The position numbers were made by a program, and so were the translations under genes. Shown here one piece after another: positions 31,850 to 36,216 of a stretch of DNA of 36,216 nucleotides (within the stretch, counting starts at the first letter, position 1; each line of letters begins with the position of its first letter). This DNA comes from Kiritimatiellia bacterium (GTDB lineage: Bacteria; Verrucomicrobiota; Kiritimatiellia; RFP12; UBA1067): NCBI GenBank assembly GCA_028684935.1, contig JAQUEX010000012.1, positions 1 through 36,216 on the forward strand. Direction: 5' to 3'. Under the pieces are notes generated by a model. The model saw only the letters and a program-made list of their open reading frames with translations. It was not told the DNA's origin and made no database searches.

Positions 31850-33136
31850 TCACCTCAAATACGTATGCGCCAACGCCTCGCCTTCCGCCGTGTAAACACT
31901 GAGCAACTTGCCATTATTCACCAGGGCGGCCTGCGTACCGTTCGCCCCGTACACGAAGAACATGTCATCCTTCGCGTTTTTGAACCGAAACATTTGCCCT
32001 TTCTCGTTGTAGAAATACTCGCCGGTCGTGACACGCTTACCGTCCGTGACCTCTTCTGTTTTACGCAGAAGCCCGCGCAGTCTTCCAGACGTGAAGCGCG
32101 TTTCAATCTTCCGGATGCCGTCACCCCCTTCAACCGTCAGAACACCCTTTGCCCGGTCGTCATGCCAGAACGCCTTCTGGCCCTTGCCATTCACGCGCCC
32201 GATGGTCGCCGTATCCCCTTCTGTCTTAGCGGACATCACCGAATACTGCCACCCTCCGTCTCGCACGATCAGCTTGGAAGCCGCACTCCAACCGATCTCC
32301 TTTTCTGGCAGACGCAAAAATTCGTTTGTGCCCCGCACCTCATACCGAAATGTTCTCTCCGTCCCGTCCGTCAGCATCAGCCGACCCAGACTCAGCACAT
32401 TCCCGCAAGTAACAGGTTTCCCTTTGACAACCCTCACCTCGGGGCGTTGCGCCAATTCAAAAGAAACTCGGTTACCTCCCGACCACTCGAAACCTGTCAC
32501 AGCACCTTTTTTCTTGTCAACCACAGTACGCAGAAAATCCTGCCCGTTACGTTGCACCCGGTTCACAACATTCCCGTCGTACAAAAACGTAAACTCTCCG
32601 TCAGGGATAGTCATCTTTACCAGTTGCCCACGACGAAAGACCAGTTCGGGATGGACATGGTCGGCACCGTAATTCCTGCAAGAACAACGAACCGTGATGA
32701 CATCCCCCCTGATTTTTCCGCCCCAAGGGCGCTTGGAGAGCAGAAGGGATGTGTCTTTTTTGTCACGCACGAACGCCCTCCGGAACCCATCGGGCTGAAA
32801 CACCCAGAACACGGTTTCCGATGTCTGCACGATCCTGGATTCAAAAAACGGCACGTTCCATCCATAACCCGCCATCGGCGAACGATTCGCGCTGTCCGAC
32901 CGGAAATATGCGTAAATAGCCAGCGGTCTTCCCGGCCGACCCCTTTTTTCGAACTCGGCCAGTTTTTCAATTACAAGGGCATGGCCTTTTTCGTCCACAC
33001 CCTCAAACGGTCCTTTAAGCTGCCAAAGTTCATGCCAGACGATCCCACCAGCGGATAACTGACGGGGAACAAAAAGAATCCCCGCCGCCAGAAAACAGGC
33101 GGTCAACACCGCCCGGCTATGGAAAAGACATCTCAC
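31850..33136 (-). CDS. Secreted RHS/YD-repeat-like protein
   Basis: 428 residues from a GTG at 33136, the first gene after the promoter; signal peptide ~1-29 (VLTACFLAAGILFVPRQLSA). SPMAGYGWNVPFFESRIV resembles the 'GxGW' start of RHS/YD proteins, and FLYDGNVVNRVQ, FRYEVRG, GEYFYNEKGQMFRFKNAKDD and FFVYGANGTQAALV are YD-like beta hairpins. It is short for an RHS protein (usually over 1000 residues) and lacks the hyperconserved core and toxin tip, so a toxin role is not supported. It may form a small beta shell or binding domain outside the cytoplasm. Its stop is 5 bp before the maturase ATG. Confidence 0.7.
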   Translation of the reverse strand: MRCLFHSRAVLTACFLAAGILFVPRQLSAGGIVWHELWQLKGPFEGVDEKGHALVIEKLAEFEKRGRPGRPLAIYAYFRSDSANRSPMAGYGWNVPFFESRIVQTSETVFWVFQPDGFRRAFVRDKKDTSLLLSKRPWGGKIRGDVITVRCSCRNYGADHVHPELVFRRGQLVKMTIPDGEFTFLYDGNVVNRVQRNGQDFLRTVVDKKKGAVTGFEWSGGNRVSFELAQRPEVRVVKGKPVTCGNVLSLGRLMLTDGTERTFRYEVRGTNEFLRLPEKEIGWSAASKLIVRDGGWQYSVMSAKTEGDTATIGRVNGKGQKAFWHDDRAKGVLTVEGGDGIRKIETRFTSGRLRGLLRKTEEVTDGKRVTTGEYFYNEKGQMFRFKNAKDDMFFVYGANGTQAALVNNGKLLSVYTAEGEALAHTYLR

Positions 33137-33494
33137 TTCCCGGCTATGCCCCTCGCAGAATCCCGAGCGTGTCAGAGAGTGCTGACAGAACGCATCAGGA
33201 TGCTCTTAACCCATGTTTATGGCATGTATTATACGGGGAGGGGTAGCAAAGTCAACGGCCTTTTTTATTATTTTTCCGTTTCGTCAGCACAGAATACGTC
33301 TCTGCCACGCTATGCGCGGAGATAAAGTACTCGCCCTTTTTAGTGGAGAGATTGCAAGACAATTCACTCTGGCATTCAATCCGCATTGCCGTGTATCATG
33401 GCGCTGTCGTGGAGCGTTCGTTTTGCAAAGGACGTGTGCGGATTGAACGCATGCCGATACGGCGCCTCTGAATTTGCGGGAGTTGGGGATCGTC
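33137..33494. other. Intergenic region between the island and the right flank
   Basis: 358 bp with the leftward operon promoter at 33228-33255 and an AT-rich patch (33261-33290). I see no RNA gene, no attachment-site repeat of the guaA end and no convincing rightward promoter; TATCAT near 33393 is a weak possibility. GC rises again towards 33490. Confidence 0.5.
33228..33255 (-). promoter_or_regulatory. Sigma-70 promoter of the D-x-C/radical SAM operon
   Basis: On the minus strand: TTGACT (33255-33250), 16-bp spacer, TATAAT (33233-33228), near consensus. Transcription would start about 33221, giving an ~85-nt leader before the GTG at 33136. Since the following genes are tightly spaced on one strand, this may drive the entire 12-kb cluster. 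Confidence 0.65.
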
Positions 33495-33584
33495 ATGAAA
33501 CGGTTATGGGTTATTCTCCTCTACGGAATGGGGGTCACGCTCGCGGCGCGAAGCGGAGGGGTTCGCTTTGACGTCGAGTCTTGA
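33495..33584 (+). CDS. Short signal-peptide-like ORF, possibly a frameshifted 5' end
   Basis: 29 codons: MKRLWVILLYGMGVTLAARS followed by GGVRFDVES and TGA. It looks like a secretion signal with a few mature residues. The next frame (33568-33786) continues without stop to the dehydrogenase, so a single indel would join them into a ~90-residue secreted protein. No homologue recognised; it may also be chance. Confidence 0.3.
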   Translation: MKRLWVILLYGMGVTLAARSGGVRFDVES

Positions 33585-33786
33585 TTACGGCAAAAAGGCG
33601 GGCGAACGCTTGAATCTGTCGGGCGATCGCGATACGGACGGTTTTGCGGCGTGCGGCCGTGATCAGGCGCGCGAAACGAAGTATCAGGCGAGGCTTGCGC
33701 GTGAGCTTCGCGTCTACGGGGCGATGCGCGAGGGGCGCCACGTTTACGATGAGGAACAACGGACATGTGAGGAGGCGACACGATGA
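33568..33786 (+). CDS. Doubtful 72-codon ORF coupled to the dehydrogenase gene
   Basis: Formally starts at a TTG and encodes a charged, non-membrane sequence (DYGKKAGERLNLSGDRDTDG..., ELRVYGAMREGRHVYDEEQR). Its TGA overlaps the dehydrogenase ATG by the four-base ATGA pattern, which favours real translation. The start codon lacks a ribosome-binding site, so it might be the rest of the ORF at 33495. I do not recognise it. Confidence 0.3.
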   Translation: MTSSLDYGKKAGERLNLSGDRDTDGFAACGRDQARETKYQARLARELRVYGAMREGRHVYDEEQRTCEEATR

Positions 33787-35069
33787 CAACGGTTTCACGG
33801 CGCGGCTTCTGCCGCGCGTTGGCGGGTGCGGGAGCCATGACGCAGATGCCCGCGGCCGTGCGCGGCGCGGCGACGGCGCACACGGTCAGGCTGGGCCTGA
33901 TCGGGTGCGGCTGGTATGGGATGGTCGATGTGCAGGCAGCCTTCAAGGCTGGCGCCGTCGACATCGTGGCGGTGTGTGATGTCGACAGCGAGCATCTTCG
34001 GCTCGCGGCCGATGAGGTTGCCAAACTTCAGGGCCGGCCGCCGTTGACCTTCAAGCACTATGACGACCTGCTGCAGGTCGAGGGGCTGGATGCCGTGATC
34101 ATCGCGACCCCGCCGCAGTGGCATGCGCTGCCGTTCATCGCGGCGGTGAAGCGGAACCTTGATGTCTACTGCGAGAAGCCGCTGGCCTATGACGTGCGCG
34201 AATGCCGCGCGATGCAGAATGCCGCGCGCGCCAGCGGCCGTATCGTCCAGGTGGGGTTCCAGCGGCGCCAGAGCCCTGCGTTTCAGGCGGTGCGCGACTA
34301 CCTGCGCGAAGGCAAGGCGGGGCGGCTCATTTGCGCCGAGGCCGCCATTCACTACACCGCAGGGGTCAAGGACCCGTCGCCGCAGCCGCCGCCGGCTTCG
34401 CTCGACTGGGATCTGTGGTGCGGGCCGGCCCCGCTGATTCCGTACAGCCAGCAGGTCGGGCATAAAAACTGGCGGCTGGAGCAGACAACCGGCCACGGCC
34501 ATTTGGTCGACTGGGGCATTCATCTGATCGATGCGGCGCGCATGATTCTCGGCGAGGCCGCGCCGCGTTCGGTGTCGGCGGCCGGCGGCCTGTATGCCCT
34601 CAAGGGAAAAATCACCACGCCGGACGTGCTGACCGCGCATTTCGATTTCGCCGCGTGCCCGTTGACGTGGCGGCACCGCATCTGGGGCGCGGCGGAACAT
34701 GCGCCGGAGGTCGCAAACGGCCTCTTCTTCTATGGGGACCAACAGACGGTGTTTGTCACGGACAATCGCTGGGTGGTCATCCCCAAAGGCAAGAACGCGG
34801 AGCGCCAGGAGCACACTGTCAAGGCGGACACCGGCGTGCTGCACATGGCGGAGTTCCTCAACGCGGTGCGGACGCGCCAAGCGCCGGGATGTCCGATCGA
34901 AGAGGGGGCGAACTCCACGGTCGCGGTGAAGCTCGCCATGATCGCCTACGAGACCGGGCGGCGGGTCGACTGGGATGCGGCAGCCGAGTCGGTGGGCGAG
35001 AACCCGGAGGCGGCCGCGCGGCTTCTTCGCGTCTACCGAACACCCTGGAAACATCCCTTCATGGTATGA
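33783..35069 (+). CDS. Tat-exported Gfo/Idh/MocA-family oxidoreductase
   Basis: 428 residues. The N-terminus TTVSRRGFCRALAGAGAMTQ carries a twin-arginine motif and hydrophobic run, so the enzyme is probably folded with its cofactor and exported. The Rossmann domain follows: VRLGLIGCGWYGMVDVQAAF (glycine-rich NAD(P)-binding loop), AVCDVD, DAVIIATPP and VYCEKPLAYD (the EKP motif, catalytic Lys). The C-terminal alpha/beta domain contains HGHLVDWGIHLIDAARM, which carries the conserved Asp/His of the family. Such proteins oxidise or epimerise sugars and cyclitols; exported versions are abundant in Planctomycetes and Verrucomicrobia. GAGGAG precedes the ATG by 8 nt. Its TGA overlaps the next gene's ATG by four bases. 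Confidence 0.9.
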   Translation: MTTVSRRGFCRALAGAGAMTQMPAAVRGAATAHTVRLGLIGCGWYGMVDVQAAFKAGAVDIVAVCDVDSEHLRLAADEVAKLQGRPPLTFKHYDDLLQVEGLDAVIIATPPQWHALPFIAAVKRNLDVYCEKPLAYDVRECRAMQNAARASGRIVQVGFQRRQSPAFQAVRDYLREGKAGRLICAEAAIHYTAGVKDPSPQPPPASLDWDLWCGPAPLIPYSQQVGHKNWRLEQTTGHGHLVDWGIHLIDAARMILGEAAPRSVSAAGGLYALKGKITTPDVLTAHFDFAACPLTWRHRIWGAAEHAPEVANGLFFYGDQQTVFVTDNRWVVIPKGKNAERQEHTVKADTGVLHMAEFLNAVRTRQAPGCPIEEGANSTVAVKLAMIAYETGRRVDWDAAAESVGENPEAAARLLRVYRTPWKHPFMV

Positions 35070-36216
35070 CAGACGGACAAAAACCCCGTACCATCCATCA
35101 GCAATATCTGAACAGGTTGTCGTTGGCCAACCTGGTGGCGTTGTTAATCGTGTTCCCGCTGCTTTTTGCTGAAAAACGACGGGTTCTGCTTGATGATATC
35201 GACAGCACGCTGCGTGCCGTCGCGCTCATGGCGCGCAGTGCGCTGCCTGCGGATTATCATGACCGGATTGAAGGTCCCGGTTCGGTGTCCGATGCGGCGT
35301 ATGAGGAGATCGTGTCGCGCAACAACCAGCTCTGCACAGCCATCGGGTTGGAGTACATCTGGAGCGTGATGCTGGTGGACGGGCGGATCGTGTTCACCAC
35401 GTCGACGTCGCCCGACAAAATCGCGGCAAACCGGCGGCACGCCGCCTTTTTCGAGGGACATTCGAATCCCGCACCATATCTCAAGGCCTTTAAGACGATG
35501 CAGCCGGTGTGCCAGACCAACGTCGACAAATGGGGCAAGATCCGGCTTTGCCTGCTGCCGGACATCGACCGGCACGGCCGGAAATTTCTGTTCGCGTCCA
35601 GTGTGGCTATCGATGTTGTGGAACAGGCTTCGGTCCGATCCGCCTTCGAGTCCTTGGCGCTTTGCCTGATCTTTTTTGGAATCAATATGATTCTGGGGCG
35701 CTGGATCGGACAGAAGCTCTTCGGCCCGCTTGAAAGGCTGACGGCGGTTGTTCAGGCGATCAATCAGGGGGAATCTGGAAGCACGGCGTCTGAAGAGGGC
35801 GGCTATGAAATGGCCACGCTCGCGCGGGTGGTGAACCGCATGAGCCGTGTGCTGCACGACAAGATCGATGACCTGACCGCCTCGCGTGACGCTTTGATCG
35901 ACCGTCACGATGAGCAATCACGCTTGACCCAACATGAGTTGGACAGCCGTGAGCGGCGGTATTTCGGTCTGCTCAATTTTGCAGTGGACGGGATTCTGAT
36001 CGGCAACAAAGAAGGTGTGATCACCGAGGCCAACGAGTGCATGTGCCAGTTGTTCGGCTTGCCGCGTGAGAAGATTGTCGGTCGCCATATTAAAACGATG
36101 CCCTTTGCGACGGAGGAAAATGACAAAAATCCGCTACGTTTCGATCTGGTGTATGCGGGTGAGACGGTGACGCGGGAACGCACGATCCGGCGCGCGGATG
36201 GCACCGAAGTCATCGT
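35066..36216 (+). CDS. Membrane sensor protein with HAMP and PAS domains (N-terminal part, probably a histidine kinase)
   Basis: Open to the window end: 383 codons seen. ATG 35066 overlaps the previous stop (ATGA). A membrane span at ~18-36 (SLANLVALLIVFPLLFA), an outer sensor domain ~37-190, a second span ~192-208 (LALCLIFFGINMILG), a HAMP-like linker (~210-265, GPLERLTAVVQAINQGE, MATLARVVNRMSRVL), a charged helix (~265-298) and a PAS domain from ~299 (YFGLLNFAVDGILIGNKEGV, ITEANECMCQLFGLP). Such a layout is usual for sensor kinases or diguanylate cyclases; the output domain lies outside the window. Coupling to the exported dehydrogenase is notable but a functional link is inference. Confidence 0.8.
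   Translation, partial: MTDGQKPRTIHQQYLNRLSLANLVALLIVFPLLFAEKRRVLLDDIDSTLRAVALMARSALPADYHDRIEGPGSVSDAAYEEIVSRNNQLCTAIGLEYIWSVMLVDGRIVFTTSTSPDKIAANRRHAAFFEGHSNPAPYLKAFKTMQPVCQTNVDKWGKIRLCLLPDIDRHGRKFLFASSVAIDVVEQASVRSAFESLALCLIFFGINMILGRWIGQKLFGPLERLTAVVQAINQGESGSTASEEGGYEMATLARVVNRMSRVLHDKIDDLTASRDALIDRHDEQSRLTQHELDSRERRYFGLLNFAVDGILIGNKEGVITEANECMCQLFGLPREKIVGRHIKTMPFATEENDKNPLRFDLVYAGETVTRERTIRRADGTEVI

Larger units (their letters stand above)
21082..33494 (-). other. Candidate genomic island: minus-strand D-x-C peptide/radical-SAM gene cluster
   Basis: The stretch is visibly less GC-rich than both flanks, all its intact genes read leftwards with short gaps or 4-bp overlaps, and it abuts the 3' end of a guaA fragment. 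It contains internal duplications and gene fragments. No integrase, transposase or direct repeat of the guaA end was found at the right side, so the borders (left near 21082-21094, right somewhere in 33137-33494) and the mobile nature are inference. Confidence 0.45.

Noticed and set aside
29994-33058. Long plus-strand open frames opposite the maturase and the YD-like gene
   Set aside because: They are antisense shadows: no recognisable domain, no ribosome-binding site, and the minus-strand frames carry clear motifs.
31850-33136. RHS toxin with immunity gene
   Set aside because: The protein is short, lacks the RHS core and a C-terminal toxin domain, and no small immunity gene follows.
33137-33494. 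Second attachment site matching the guaA 3' end
   Set aside because: I looked for the fragment's terminal sequence here by eye and did not find a match; the right border remains undefined.
1-36216. tRNA or rRNA genes, transposase or integrase genes
   Set aside because: None could be recognised on either strand.

Overview
The window looks like chromosomal DNA of an uncultured PVC-group bacterium, most likely Kiritimatiellota, Verrucomicrobiota or Lentisphaerota. This is inferred from gene content: secreted GH5 glycosidase, Tat-exported Gfo/Idh/MocA dehydrogenase, xylose-isomerase-like TIM barrel, C45-type acyltransferase, fused membrane/spermidine-synthase protein and large PAS kinases. There is no rRNA or other phylogenetic marker to confirm it. 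The flanks (about 1-21080 and 33490-36216) are visibly GC-rich. The segment 21094-33136 is visibly less GC-rich, and every intact gene in it lies on the minus strand.

Left flank. It begins with the 3' part of an acyl-CoA synthetase gene, followed by a fused membrane/spermidine-synthase-like protein and a convergent PHP-domain protein. Next come a secreted GH5-type glycosidase with a promoter and repeated half-sites upstream, an alkaline phosphatase, a cupin and a YkgJ-type cysteine-cluster protein. A minus-strand pair follows: a HerA/DUF87-type ATPase and a 1353-residue hybrid histidine kinase. Then come a plus-strand solute-binding protein, an alpha/beta hydrolase and a C45-family hydrolase, a double REP-like hairpin, a sugar-phosphate isomerase with a doubtful N-terminus, and an isolated 3' fragment of guaA. 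Several genes have a TATAAT/TATACT box only 6-7 nt before the start codon, which suggests leaderless transcripts.

Central island, and the main discovery. From a good promoter at 33255-33228, the minus strand reads: RHS/YD-like secreted protein, radical SAM/SPASM maturase, cysteine-rich protein 2, a carboxypeptidase-regulatory-domain (CarboxypepD_reg) protein, a scar of two fused gene fragments, cysteine-rich protein 1, a second CarboxypepD_reg protein, a remnant of another, a membrane-anchored CarboxypepD_reg protein, two alpha/beta hydrolases and an O-antigen-ligase-like membrane protein. The two cysteine-rich proteins (370 and 382 aa) have an identical N-terminus with a Tat-like SRRHF motif. 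The rest of each is about 28 units of 8-17 residues in which nearly every Cys is preceded two residues earlier by Asp (D-x-C). The neighbouring SPASM maturase has the YPCHRFVG feature that I associate with thioether-forming enzymes (SCIFF and QhpD types). I propose a large RiPP-like system: a giant D-x-C repeat substrate, modified in the cytoplasm (possibly Cys-to-Asp thioethers), exported by Tat and displayed or matured with the CarboxypepD_reg proteins and hydrolases. The chemistry and role are inference.

The island shows recent rearrangement. A perfect 350-bp direct repeat covers the maturase 3' end and the cysteine-rich leader. A maturase fragment is joined to an esterase fragment, and a CarboxypepD_reg tail remnant survives. 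The island's left edge lies 12 bp from the stop codon of the guaA fragment; guaA 3' ends are known integration sites. I see no integrase.

Right flank. A promoter-bearing intergenic region and two doubtful small ORFs precede a Tat-exported Gfo/Idh/MocA dehydrogenase, which overlaps by four bases a HAMP/PAS sensor protein cut by the window end.
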